Shown: positions 7,535 to 16,015, counted from the first letter of the stretch. The stretch: DNA of 21,148 nucleotides from RGIG5681 sp034180345 (GCA_034180345.1 JAXFOQ010000014.1:1-21148), one strand, 5' to 3'. The notes: generated by a model from the letters alone, not told the origin. Numbers and translations: made by a program.

Positions 7535-8725
7535 TTATAATTTTATCACAAATACTTCATAGATGCCCCTAAAGTGTGAGAAGTTGGCTCCAATACCTTC
7601 AACAAAAATTATTTCATGGTGTTTATTTTCAACCACCAAGGTATTTAAACGCTGTTGTTGTGGTATTTTTGCATCAATGAAATAACGCCCCACCTTCTTA
7701 GTACCATAGCGCATTTTAATTTTATCACCATGATGATAATTTCTAAATAATAGCGGTAAGTCATCATCATTAAAGGCTAATTTTTGACTATTTATACCCT
7801 CTTTTACCAGTTTGAAATGTTGATTTGCGATCAAAGTATAATCATTTAATAAATACTCATAGTCATAGGGACGGTCAAAAACCTTAATATAACCATATTC
7901 CTTAACTAAGATTTGTTGGTGCAATGCAATTAATAACTTATCACTAATTAATAATTGTCTAATAATTTCTTGTAGTTGTCTTTGACCTAATTTATGTTTT
8001 AATAACTCATTCAAATAAATATCCTGATATTTTAAGGTCTTAAAGACTTCAAAACTAATCTTATCTTGTTCCAATAAATGCTTAATACTTTTAATAATAT
8101 CTTGTTTATGATAATTCTTATCAGTAATTTCTTTTAGTAGCATTAAACGTTGATTATCATTTAATAGTGATAGTTCATGGTGTCTGATAATATTGCGTTG
8201 ATATTCATCAAGTAAATTAGATTCATCAATACCATATTCAAGATGATTAAAATCGCAATAGTCTTGAAGCTGTTTTTTAGACATTTTAAGCAGTGGTCGA
8301 AGTACCTTGATTCCATAGATGATATTTTCATCATTGATACCATAAAAACTTGGAATGCTGTTTCGTTTAAGTTGAAATAAATAAGTTTCCAAGACATCAT
8401 CCATTTGGTGGGCTACTAAAAGAGCGTCAAAACCACAGTCATCAATAATTTTTTTAAAAAACTGATAACGAAAATCACGGGCCAACTTTTGAAAATTACC
8501 GACTGACTCATCATAATAATCAGCCACAAAACACTTTAATTGATGCTGTTGACAATAATTTTCAACATATCTTTGATCACGCAAGGCAGTATCACGGTGG
8601 TGGTAATTAACATGAGCCACTCCGATATTGAGCTTTTTTCGATAGCACATATCCAATAAAGCCATAGAATCAGGTCCCCCACTACAGGCGATTAAATAAT
8701 ATTTAGACGGATCTAAGTTAAACAT
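7535..8725 (-). CDS. tilS: tRNA(Ile)-lysidine synthase TilS
   Basis: Attaches lysine to C34 of the CAU-anticodon tRNA-Ile with ATP, changing its codon reading to AUA and its charging to isoleucine. The N-terminal domain has the PP-loop SGGPDS (15-20), followed by the family NVAHVNYHHR-like segment (GVAHVNYHHR) and LLVAHQMDDVLETYLF. The C-terminal region (about 330-396) looks like the TilS C domain, with YHHGDKIKMRYGTKKVGRYF. Length (396 aa) is slightly below the usual 420-480. The ATG at 8725 overlaps the ychF stop by 8 bp (ATGTTTAA). No clear Shine-Dalgarno precedes it, so translation is probably coupled to ychF. Confidence 0.95.
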   Translation of the reverse strand: MFNLDPSKYYLIACSGGPDSMALLDMCYRKKLNIGVAHVNYHHRDTALRDQRYVENYCQQHQLKCFVADYYDESVGNFQKLARDFRYQFFKKIIDDCGFDALLVAHQMDDVLETYLFQLKRNSIPSFYGINDENIIYGIKVLRPLLKMSKKQLQDYCDFNHLEYGIDESNLLDEYQRNIIRHHELSLLNDNQRLMLLKEITDKNYHKQDIIKSIKHLLEQDKISFEVFKTLKYQDIYLNELLKHKLGQRQLQEIIRQLLISDKLLIALHQQILVKEYGYIKVFDRPYDYEYLLNDYTLIANQHFKLVKEGINSQKLAFNDDDLPLLFRNYHHGDKIKMRYGTKKVGRYFIDAKIPQQQRLNTLVVENKHHEIIFVEGIGANFSHFRGIYEVFVIKL

Positions 8726-9818
8726 TAAACTTAAAGAACATCACATCACCATCCTTAGCTAGATATTCTTTACCTTCCAAGCGAACTTTTCCCGCTTCTT
8801 TTAATTTAGCTTCACTTTGATATTCAAACATATCTTCGCAATGATAAACTTCAGCCTTGATAAACCCTTTTTGAAAATCCGTATGAATAACTCCAGCACA
8901 TTCTGGAGCCTTCATACCATCTTTAAAAGTCCAAGCTCGACATTCATCTTTACCAACAGTAAAAAAGGTCTTTAAGCCTAGGATACGATATGCTGTTTTA
9001 ATTAAGTTATCAAGGCCACTTCTTTCAATACCTAACTCATTTAAAAAGAGGGTTTTTTCTTCATCATCAAGTCCACTTAATTCCGATTCAATCTTTGCGG
9101 AAATAGCCACAACCTCCGAATGTGATTCTTCAGCAATCCTTTTAACAACATTGTAATGAGGATTAAGCTCAGGATTATTAATTTCTTCTTCGGCAATATT
9201 CGCAACATAAATTACCGGCTTGGCAGTCAAGAAATTAAAATTTTTAGTCATAAGCTGCTCATCAGCATTTAATTCCATCGTATTAATAAGCTTACCTTCA
9301 TTTAATACTATTTCCATTTTCTTTAATAATTCATATTCGCGTTTGCTCTCATCATCACCACTCTTAGCTTTTTTTTCAACCTTACCCAAACGATTGGCCA
9401 CAGTATTTAAATCAGCCATAATCAATTCATAGTTGATAATTTCAATATCACGTTTAGGATCGACCGTTTCATAAACATGCTCAATATTTTGATTTTCATA
9501 GCATCTTACCACATGACTAATGGCATCAACCTCACGAATGTTGGCTAAAAACTTATTGCCTAGACCCTCGCCATTGCTGGCACCCTTTACAAGTCCTGCA
9601 ATATCAGTAAATTCAAAGGTTGTATATATCGTTTTTAACGGTTCAAATAAAGCACTTAATTTTTTTAATCGTTCATCTTTTACTTCAACAACGCCGACAT
9701 TCGGTTCAATTGTCGCAAAAGGATAATTGGCAGCCATAACATTAGAGTTGGTAATCGCATTAAACAATGTGCTCTTACCAACATTAGGCAAACCGACAAT
9801 ACCTGATGTTAAACTCAT
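8718..9818 (-). CDS. ychF: Redox-regulated ribosome-binding ATPase YchF (Obg family)
   Basis: OLA1/YchF-type P-loop NTPase that binds ribosomes and prefers ATP over GTP. It has the G1 motif GLPNVGKS near the start, the G3 region DIAGLVKGASNGEGLGNKFL, and YVANIAEEE in place of the GTPase NKxD motif, which explains the loss of guanine specificity in this family. The C-terminal part is a TGS-type domain ending AKDGDVMFFKFNV. ATG at 9818 is chosen (366 aa): AGGAG stands 8 bases before it but only 2 bases before the upstream in-frame ATG at 9824. It is the first gene of the ychF-tilS-hpt-ftsH operon. Confidence 0.96.
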   Translation of the reverse strand: MSLTSGIVGLPNVGKSTLFNAITNSNVMAANYPFATIEPNVGVVEVKDERLKKLSALFEPLKTIYTTFEFTDIAGLVKGASNGEGLGNKFLANIREVDAISHVVRCYENQNIEHVYETVDPKRDIEIINYELIMADLNTVANRLGKVEKKAKSGDDESKREYELLKKMEIVLNEGKLINTMELNADEQLMTKNFNFLTAKPVIYVANIAEEEINNPELNPHYNVVKRIAEESHSEVVAISAKIESELSGLDDEEKTLFLNELGIERSGLDNLIKTAYRILGLKTFFTVGKDECRAWTFKDGMKAPECAGVIHTDFQKGFIKAEVYHCEDMFEYQSEAKLKEAGKVRLEGKEYLAKDGDVMFFKFNV

Positions 9819-9847
9819 CTTCATCTCTCCTATCTAATAATATTTAT

Positions 9848-9876
9848 ATTGTATCACAAGCGGCTAAATATCTTAA
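9848..9876 (-). promoter_or_regulatory. Promoter of the ychF operon
   Basis: On the minus strand TTAAGA (9871-9876), a 17-bp spacer and TACAAT (9848-9853) preceded by TGA form a sigma-A type promoter with an extended -10 (TGATACAAT). The same TGATACAAT occurs ahead of tdk. It is divergent from the ATPase promoter within about 100 bp. Confidence 0.7.
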
Positions 9877-9890
9877 TAAAGTATAGCTAT

Positions 9891-9919
9891 TTATCATTAA
9901 ATAATAATCATGTTAAAAT
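9891..9919 (+). promoter_or_regulatory. Promoter of the P-type ATPase gene, predicting a leaderless mRNA
   Basis: TTATCA (9891-9896), a 17-bp spacer and TAAAAT (9914-9919) preceded by TG form a reasonable extended -10 promoter. Only AATTCC separates the -10 from the ATG at 9926, so transcription would begin at or next to the start codon. No Shine-Dalgarno sequence is present. Confidence 0.55.
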
Positions 9920-9925
9920 AATTCC

Positions 9926-12184
9926 ATGAATAAAGTAAACTTATCTGGACTAAATAGTGAGGCAGTCGCAAAACAAATTAAACTTGGTAATACCAACACC
10001 AATAACCATAATCAAAATAAAAGCACTAGAGAAATCATTTTCAATAATGTCTTTAATATGTTCAATATCTTAAATATCTTAATTGCAATCTTAGTCTTTA
10101 TTACTGGCAAATACCAAAATATGTTATTTATTTTTGTGGCAATCATCAATAGTGTCATTGCCATCTATCAAGAAATTAAGGCTAAAAAACTTCTGGATAA
10201 ATTAAAAAGAGCCCATCTTCCTAAGGCCTATGTCATTCGTGATTATCAAGAAAAGATCATTGAAGCCAATGAGCTGGTAATCGGTGATTTAATGATTCTG
10301 AAAACTGGTGATGAAGTGCTTTGCGATGGAAGAATTATCAATGGTGAGATGGAAGTAAATGAGGCAATTATCACTGGTGAAAGTGAATCCATCAATAAAA
10401 AAATTAACGATGAGGTGCTGGCTGGAAGTATCATCACCATGGGCAAGGCCTATGTTGAGGTTGAAAGAGTTGGTAAGGATAACTACATTAATAAAATATT
10501 TACCAATATCAGTAAATTAAAAACTCAGCCTTCAATCATCAGGGAAACTTTAAATCTGATTATTAGAAATATTTCCCTCATCATTATCCCTGTCGGCATT
10601 GCCATCTTTATTAAGTTATATTATTTTAAAGATGTTACCTTAAATGATACCCTGCTTCAGGTTGCTGCCAATATGATTGGAATGATTCCTGAAGGACTGA
10701 TCTTATTAACATCGGTATCACTTTATGTCGGGGCGGTTAAGCTGGCGAAAAATCAAACACTGGTCAATGAATTATATTCAATTGAAACCCTTGCCAGGGT
10801 TGATGTTTTGTGTCTTGATAAGACAGGTACACTTACCAGCGGTAAAATGAGTGTCGATAAAACTATAGAATTTGATGATGACAGTTATAATATTATCGCC
10901 AATATTATCCATAATGATAATGAAGATAATCAAACATCAATAGCCCTTAAAAAATATTTCACCATTCAAAATATACTAGCAATTGATGAATATCATGGTT
11001 TTAACAGTAAGACCAAACACATTCACGCTAAAATCAATAAGCATAACTATTATTTAGGAGCCTATGAATACCTACACGTTAAAGATCCTAAGATTGAAGA
11101 AAGTATCTACGATTATGCCTGCCAAGGAAAAAGAGTCCTAACCTTTTGTGATGATGATCATATCAAAGCCTTGATTATGATTGATGACCAATTACGAGAA
11201 GGTATTGAAAAGACGATTGCCTACTTTAAAAAACAGGATGTTAAAATTAAAATCATCAGCGGCGACAACCCACTAACAGTTAAAAATATCGCCCAAAGAT
11301 GTGGGGTTGAAATTGATAACTACCTAGATTTAAGCAAGGATGAAATTACTGATGCCGATATATATGGACGAGTAAAACCCGAACAAAAGGAATTAATCAT
11401 TGAAAAACTTAAAAATCAGGGTCATATCGTGGCGATGGTTGGTGATGGCAATAATGATGTTTTAGCACTTAGAAAGGCTGATTTCAGTATTGCCTTAGAA
11501 AATGGTGTTGATGCTACTAAGGCTATTTCCAATATTATTCTATTAGATAATGATTTTAACCACCTAAACGATGTGGTTAATGAGGGCAGAAGAATTATTA
11601 ATAATATTACCAACAGTGCCAGTTTATTTTTAACCAAGACCACCCTATCTATCATTTTAGGCTTTATTACCCTCCTATTTTTTGAGAGCTATCCCTACAC
11701 TCCTATTCAACTAACAATACTCAGTGCCTTTGGAATTGGTATCCCATCATTTATTGTTTCATTTGAACCTAACTATAATCGAATTAAAGACCAATTCTTG
11801 GCTAAAATTATTAAAAATGCCATTCCTTACGGAACAGCTTTAAGCATTGCCATAGTCATTTTACATTTAGGTAAAAATGCCTATTTAATTAATCCAAAGT
11901 ATCTTCAAACAATTATTTTTATTGTCAGTGCCGTTACCTTAATAAATGCTAATATTGATATTTTCAAACCTCTAAATAATTTTAAAAGGATTATCATCAG
12001 TTTTAATATCGTAGGTATTATCACCAGTTATCTCTTATTGGATAAATTAACCAACTTAAGACAATTAGATCTTCATAATTACATCATTGCATTTATCGTT
12101 TCAATCATCTGCATCATTTTAAGTAAACTACTCAAATATTTAAAAGTATCGACAATAATCAATAATTTATTTAAACATTTTTAG
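9926..12184 (+). CDS. P-type cation-transporting ATPase (CtpE/YfgQ-like)
   Basis: Integral membrane pump that moves a cation using an aspartyl-phosphate intermediate. It has the actuator TGES (150-153), phosphorylation motif DKTGTLT (298-304, Asp298) and hinge GDGNND (506-511), with two membrane helices before the actuator domain, two before the P-domain and a C-terminal helix bundle (about 595-745). The membrane helix 4 motif is MIPEGLILLTS, without the Pro after PEGL that is standard in PacL/SERCA-type pumps; this matches the CtpE/YfgQ group, linked to Ca2+ in mycobacteria. The ion here is inference. The N-terminus LSGLNSEAVAKQI is typical, so ATG at 9926 is accepted although it lacks a ribosome site. 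The 3' end overlaps convergent degV by 14 bp. Confidence 0.93.
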   Translation: MNKVNLSGLNSEAVAKQIKLGNTNTNNHNQNKSTREIIFNNVFNMFNILNILIAILVFITGKYQNMLFIFVAIINSVIAIYQEIKAKKLLDKLKRAHLPKAYVIRDYQEKIIEANELVIGDLMILKTGDEVLCDGRIINGEMEVNEAIITGESESINKKINDEVLAGSIITMGKAYVEVERVGKDNYINKIFTNISKLKTQPSIIRETLNLIIRNISLIIIPVGIAIFIKLYYFKDVTLNDTLLQVAANMIGMIPEGLILLTSVSLYVGAVKLAKNQTLVNELYSIETLARVDVLCLDKTGTLTSGKMSVDKTIEFDDDSYNIIANIIHNDNEDNQTSIALKKYFTIQNILAIDEYHGFNSKTKHIHAKINKHNYYLGAYEYLHVKDPKIEESIYDYACQGKRVLTFCDDDHIKALIMIDDQLREGIEKTIAYFKKQDVKIKIISGDNPLTVKNIAQRCGVEIDNYLDLSKDEITDADIYGRVKPEQKELIIEKLKNQGHIVAMVGDGNNDVLALRKADFSIALENGVDATKAISNIILLDNDFNHLNDVVNEGRRIINNITNSASLFLTKTTLSIILGFITLLFFESYPYTPIQLTILSAFGIGIPSFIVSFEPNYNRIKDQFLAKIIKNAIPYGTALSIAIVILHLGKNAYLINPKYLQTIIFIVSAVTLINANIDIFKPLNNFKRIIISFNIVGIITSYLLLDKLTNLRQLDLHNYIIAFIVSIICIILSKLLKYLKVSTIINNLFKHF

Positions 12185-13073
12185 CTGAACGTTTATAACC
12201 GCCATCAAAGAAGATGGCAACCGTACCCTTGCCAGTATGCGAACCGATAACAGTACCAATACTTCTAATATAAACTTCCTTAACATTAGGGAAGTTTTTA
12301 ATAACTAATTTTTTAAGTGTTTCAGCATCATCTAAACAAGCACTATGATTAATATATACCTCACCATCATAGTCTTTACCACCAATCGCAAATTTATTCA
12401 TCATTTTAATCGCTTCTAGGGCTGCCTTCTTTTTGCCTAAACACTTCTTAATCGGTTGTAGTTTACCCTCTTTATTAACCATCATAAATGGGCAGACATT
12501 AAAGGCTCCGGCGATTAGGCCGGCAGTTTTTGAAAGTCGGCCACCTCTGATTAATTGAGTTAAATCCATAGTATAAAACCAATGATGGATATTTAATTTA
12601 TTATTTTCAAGATATGTAAATAATTCTTCAAAGGATAGACCCTCATTTTTAAGATCACAGGCTCTTTTAACCAACATCGCTTGACCACCGGAAACACCTA
12701 AGCTATCAACAATCTTCACCATCAGATGATCCTTACTGTATTTATCATTTAAGTCCTTGGCTGCCAAAATAGCATTATTAACAGAACCAGTAATACCACT
12801 ACTCATACTGATATGTAGAATATTAAAACCCTTTTTCAACATTGCCTCAAAGTAATTATAATAACGAACATAATTAATTTGCGATGTTGTCGGCATAGCA
12901 CCCTGACTGATAGCTTGATAGAAATTATCTAGTGGATAACTCTCGCCATAGTCATCTTTATATTCTTTACCTTCAATCGTAAAAGTATAATTTAAAACAT
13001 TTAATTGATTATCTTTAATAAACGCTTCTTCACAATCAATTGTCGAACAAGTAGAAATAAGATATTCACTCAT
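12171..13073 (-). CDS. DegV family fatty-acid-binding protein
   Basis: DegV/FakB-like proteins bind a fatty acid; FakB members present it to the kinase FakA for entry into phospholipid synthesis. Visible family features are the N-terminal ISTCSTIDC, TSQINYVRYYNYFEAML, the lipid-site motif ISMSSGITGSVNNA, VDSLGVSGGQAML and IRGGRLSKTAG. An upstream in-frame TTG exists at 13082, but ATG at 13073 is preferred because AAAGGA lies about 9 bases before it (300 aa). It is the last gene of the tdk-prfA-prmC unit, 5 bp after prmC. No terminator hairpin is seen beyond its stop, which lies inside the opposing ATPase gene. Whether it works with FakA is not decidable here. Confidence 0.9.
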   Translation of the reverse strand: MSEYLISTCSTIDCEEAFIKDNQLNVLNYTFTIEGKEYKDDYGESYPLDNFYQAISQGAMPTTSQINYVRYYNYFEAMLKKGFNILHISMSSGITGSVNNAILAAKDLNDKYSKDHLMVKIVDSLGVSGGQAMLVKRACDLKNEGLSFEELFTYLENNKLNIHHWFYTMDLTQLIRGGRLSKTAGLIAGAFNVCPFMMVNKEGKLQPIKKCLGKKKAALEAIKMMNKFAIGGKDYDGEVYINHSACLDDAETLKKLVIKNFPNVKEVYIRSIGTVIGSHTGKGTVAIFFDGGYKRSAKNV

Positions 13074-13078
13074 AATAA

Positions 13079-13939
13079 TCAATCCTTTCTATGATAATGG
13101 ATAATCATCATACGATCCTTACCATTAATATCTTGATAGCACATATATTCACTTCCGGGTAAATATTCCCTAATCAATTCTTGGATTCTTTCTTTTTGAT
13201 CAAAACCAATTTCAAAGGCGATAAGGGCGTGATCATTTAAAACATTTGCACATTCACTTAATATTTGACGATAATAATTTAAACCATCACAGCCACCAAA
13301 TAGTGCCACATGAGGCTCAAAATCTTTAACACTGGTTTCTAGCACCTCACCACTTGGGATATAGGGTGGATTAGATACCAATAAATCAAACTTTAATTCA
13401 GCAGCCATCAAGGGCTTAAGCATATCACCAAGCAAAAATTCCATTTCAACATCATTTAATTGAGCATTATCCCGAGCAACCAAAAGTGCCTTATCACTAA
13501 TGTCGGTAGCAACCATCTTTATTTTAGGATTCTCCTTAACAAGACTTATCGCAATAGCACCACTACCGGTACCAATATCAACAGCCTTAATTGTTTGATA
13601 ATCACCAAAATAATTATCAAGATCCATCAAAATATTCATTACCAATTCTTCAGTTTCATAGCGTGGAATTAAGACATCACCATTAACTTTAAACTTATAA
13701 TCATAAAAATAGCTATAACCAAGCACATGTGCCATCGGCTCATAATTTAAAATTCTTGCCATTCCCATAATGTAGCGATCAGCTATTTTTAAATCAGCTT
13801 CATGATCTAATTCGGTATAGAGATTAATATGAGCTTCATTACATAATTCAAAAAGAAACAACCTAGCCGTTTCTTCAGGTATTGACTTTTCACTACATAA
13901 ATGACGATATTTATTTAATAGTTGATGATAACTATTCAT
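13079..13939 (-). CDS. prmC: Peptide chain release factor N5-glutamine methyltransferase
   Basis: Methylates the Gln of the GGQ motif in release factors RF1/RF2, raising their activity. The N-terminal helical domain includes EPMAHVLGYSYFY and IPRYETEELV (91-100). The SAM-binding domain has DIGTGSGAIAI (121-131), and the catalytic NPPY motif is at 190-193. The frame is open upstream to 13969, but ATG at 13939 is chosen: GGAG lies 10 bases before it, the family N-terminus fits, and it overlaps the prfA stop by 8 bp (ATGAATAG). Length 286 aa is typical. Its substrate RF1 is encoded immediately upstream, as in many bacteria. It ends with TGA. Confidence 0.95.
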   Translation of the reverse strand: MNSYHQLLNKYRHLCSEKSIPEETARLFLFELCNEAHINLYTELDHEADLKIADRYIMGMARILNYEPMAHVLGYSYFYDYKFKVNGDVLIPRYETEELVMNILMDLDNYFGDYQTIKAVDIGTGSGAIAISLVKENPKIKMVATDISDKALLVARDNAQLNDVEMEFLLGDMLKPLMAAELKFDLLVSNPPYIPSGEVLETSVKDFEPHVALFGGCDGLNYYRQILSECANVLNDHALIAFEIGFDQKERIQELIREYLPGSEYMCYQDINGKDRMMIIHYHRKD

Positions 13940-15005
13940 TAAGTAAGCGCTCCTTGGCATCATTTTCAATTAAAGCCTCAACAATATCATTGAGCTTACC
14001 TTCGACAATGCGATCTAATTGGTTAATAGTTAAACCAATACGATGATCAGTAACGCGATTTTGAGGATAGTTATATGTACGAATTTTCTCAGAACGATCA
14101 CCAGTACCGACAATTGAGCGTCTAATTTCACCCTTTTCAGCCTCTTTACGCGCCTTAAGTTCTTCATAAACCCGTGATCTAATTAATTTTAAAGCTGTTT
14201 CACGATTGGCAATTTGACTACGACCATCTTGACAATTGACACTGATGCCAGTTGGAATATGTGTAATTCTAACAGCACTATCAGTCTTATTGATATGTTG
14301 ACCACCAGCGCCACTGGCACGATGGGTTTCGATAGTTAATTCTGAATCAGGAATTTCAATATCAGCTTCTTCAACATCAGGAAGCACCAAAACCGTAGCC
14401 GTACTTGTGTGAACACGACCCTGTGTTTCGGTCTTAGGCACTCTTTGAACACGGTGTGAACCACTTTCAAACTTAAAATGACGGTAGGCATCATTGCCCT
14501 TGACCATAAAACTAATCAAAGTATAACCACCAGCCTCTGATTCTGATGATTCTAAGACCTGTGTTTTATAGCCTATATTCTCGGCATAGTATGAATACAT
14601 CCTAAATAAATCACCCGCAAAAATATTACCTTCATCACCACCAGCAGCTCCTCTTATTTCAACAATACAATCATAGGCATCTTCTGGATCTCTTGGAAGT
14701 AATAATTTTTCTAAATGCTCATTGATCTTTTCAAGCTCCTTATTTAAACTCTCAAGTTCCATATTAGCCAACTCTAAAAGTTCTGCATCCTTTTCTTCAT
14801 CAATAATTTCTTTACTGGCTTTAATATCACCAACAACCTTTTTAAAGCGCTGATAAGTTTCATAGGCCTCAGCGATTGAAGCCTGTTCCTTGCCATATTT
14901 AGTCAGTAATTTAGGTGATGAAATAACCTCATCACTAATTAATAAATCATTCAATTCCAAATAGCGTTTTTCGATACTGCTCAATTTAATTTCTTTTGCG
15001 TCCAT
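13932..15005 (-). CDS. prfA: Peptide chain release factor 1
   Basis: Recognises UAA and UAG stop codons on the ribosome and releases the peptide. The 357-aa protein has the stop-codon recognition tripeptide PKT (190-192, the PxT form of RF1) and the GGQ catalytic motif (234-236) in GAGGQHINKTDSAVRI. GTGDRSEKIRTYNYPQNRVTDHRI follows near the C-terminus. The ATG at 15005 follows AAGGAG with 6 bases between. It overlaps the last base of tdk (TAATG), and prmC, which modifies this factor, overlaps its end. Confidence 0.97.
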   Translation of the reverse strand: MDAKEIKLSSIEKRYLELNDLLISDEVISSPKLLTKYGKEQASIAEAYETYQRFKKVVGDIKASKEIIDEEKDAELLELANMELESLNKELEKINEHLEKLLLPRDPEDAYDCIVEIRGAAGGDEGNIFAGDLFRMYSYYAENIGYKTQVLESSESEAGGYTLISFMVKGNDAYRHFKFESGSHRVQRVPKTETQGRVHTSTATVLVLPDVEEADIEIPDSELTIETHRASGAGGQHINKTDSAVRITHIPTGISVNCQDGRSQIANRETALKLIRSRVYEELKARKEAEKGEIRRSIVGTGDRSEKIRTYNYPQNRVTDHRIGLTINQLDRIVEGKLNDIVEALIENDAKERLLNE

Positions 15006-15604
15006 TATTTACTCCTTATAATACTAGGTTTATTCAATACTTTATGACAATGGCGACATCTAGCCTCATACGATTCACTGGCGCCAACCAAAACAATCGG
15101 ATCATCATAGGCTGCAACTTGACCATCAATCAATCTTTGGGTTCTGGTTGCAGGAGCACCACAAGAATTACATACCGCTGTCAATTTAGTTACAAATTCA
15201 GCTAGTGTTATCAAGCGAGGCATCGGACCAAAGGGTTCACCTCTAAAATCAGTATCAAGACCAGCACAGATAACTCTTTTCTTGTTGTTGGCAAGATAAT
15301 CACAGACCTCGCAAACATCATCACCAAAAAATTGTACCTCATCAATGGCTACAACACTTGTTTCATCATCGACATATTGTAATATTTCACCGGCATTCTT
15401 AACAACAATTGATTCTACAGCACTACCAGCATGTGATACCACCTTAGTATCACTATATCTATTATCAATCTCTGGTTTAAAAACCAAGATCTTTTTCTTT
15501 GCGAATTCTAAAACTTTAATGCGTCGAATTAGTTCTTCTGTTTTACCTGCAAACATACAGCCAGAAATAACTTCAACCCAACCTTCGTTATATCTTTGAT
15601 ACAT
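15005..15604 (-). CDS. tdk: Thymidine kinase (type II)
   Basis: Phosphorylates thymidine to dTMP in the salvage pathway. The 199-aa protein has Walker A GCMFAGKT (15-22), the Walker B/catalytic region AIDEVQFF (Glu89), the GLDTDFRGEPFGPMP segment and a C-terminal zinc site with Cys145, Cys148, Cys183 and Cys186. The open frame extends upstream to 15631, but ATG at 15604 is chosen: GGGGTG precedes it by 6 bases and the N-terminus then matches the family. It is the first gene of tdk-prfA-prmC-degV, directly after the rpmE terminator. Confidence 0.96.
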   Translation of the reverse strand: MYQRYNEGWVEVISGCMFAGKTEELIRRIKVLEFAKKKILVFKPEIDNRYSDTKVVSHAGSAVESIVVKNAGEILQYVDDETSVVAIDEVQFFGDDVCEVCDYLANNKKRVICAGLDTDFRGEPFGPMPRLITLAEFVTKLTAVCNSCGAPATRTQRLIDGQVAAYDDPIVLVGASESYEARCRHCHKVLNKPSIIRSK

Positions 15605-15621
15605 TTTAATCACCCCAATTA

Positions 15622-15630
15622 ATTGTATCA
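15622..15630 (-). promoter_or_regulatory. Extended -10 promoter of the tdk-prfA-prmC-degV unit
   Basis: On the minus strand TGATACAAT (15630-15622) matches the extended -10 form TGnTATAAT at all but one position. The -35 position falls in the rpmE terminator stem and has no good hexamer. The leader would be about 10-12 nt, just enough for the GGGGTG ribosome site. Confidence 0.55.
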
Positions 15631-15660
15631 AAAAAATAAGAGGTTGCCCTCTTATTTTTT
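15631..15660 (-). terminator. Terminator of rpmE (stop codon lies in the stem)
   Basis: A perfect 13-bp inverted repeat (15631-15643 with 15648-15660) around a 4-base loop, A-rich on one side and T-rich on the other, so it can act in either direction. The rpmE stop codon TAA (15652-15654) and its last Lys codons lie inside the 5' arm. Confidence 0.88.
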
Positions 15661-15903
15661 ATTAAGTCCATATTTTCTGTTAAATTTCTCAATTCGACCT
15701 TGTGCAGCCGCAAATTTTTGACGACCAGTATAAAATGGGTGAGAATCTGAAGAAATTTCAACACGAATTACTGGATATGTATTACCATCTTCCCATTCGA
15801 TTGTTTCTTTTGAAGTTTTAGTAGAACCTGACAAGAATTTAAATCCTGTTGTTGTATCCATAAATACAACTGGTTGGTAACTTGGGTGAATATCCTTTTT
15901 CAT
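15652..15903 (-). CDS. rpmE2: 50S ribosomal protein L31 type B
   Basis: Component of the large ribosomal subunit near the central protuberance. The 83-aa protein begins MKKDIHPSYQPVVFMD and has the type B signature GFKFLSGSTKTS, EISSDSHPFYTGRQKF and GRIEKFNRKYG. It has no Cys, so it is the zinc-independent form. The ATG at 15903 follows AAGGAG. It is a single-gene unit with a consensus promoter (15988-16015), a hairpin just before the ribosome site and a terminator overlapping its stop. Confidence 0.97.
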   Translation of the reverse strand: MKKDIHPSYQPVVFMDTTTGFKFLSGSTKTSKETIEWEDGNTYPVIRVEISSDSHPFYTGRQKFAAAQGRIEKFNRKYGLNKK

Positions 15904-15919
15904 CTTTTTTCTCCTTCCG

Positions 15920-15944
15920 CCTTAGAAATCTTATCATTCTAAAG
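15920..15944 (-). promoter_or_regulatory. Hairpin in the rpmE leader next to the ribosome-binding site
   Basis: In the minus-strand transcript CTTTAGAA (15944-15937) can pair with TTCTAAGG (15927-15920), 8 bp with one G-U, loop of 9. The Shine-Dalgarno AAGGAG starts within a few bases of the stem. The leader is about 78 nt, long for this compact genome. It could be an autoregulatory site for L31. No known leader family was matched. Confidence 0.4.
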
Positions 15945-15987
15945 TAAGTTTGCCTAATTAGAATAGCATATTATCAATAATAAGTAA

Positions 15988-16015
15988 ATTATATTTTGAT
16001 AAATCGCAATGTCAA
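15988..16015 (-). promoter_or_regulatory. Consensus promoter of rpmE
   Basis: On the minus strand TTGACA (16010-16015), a 16-bp spacer and TATAAT (15988-15993) are both perfect consensus hexamers. This is the strongest promoter seen in the window, as expected for a ribosomal protein gene. Transcription would begin near 15981. The rest of 16016-16120 shows no gene. Confidence 0.88.

Noticed and set aside
13073..13082. TTG start for degV at 13082
   Set aside because: It lies directly against the AAAGGA ribosome site; ATG at 13073 has proper spacing and gives the usual family N-terminus.
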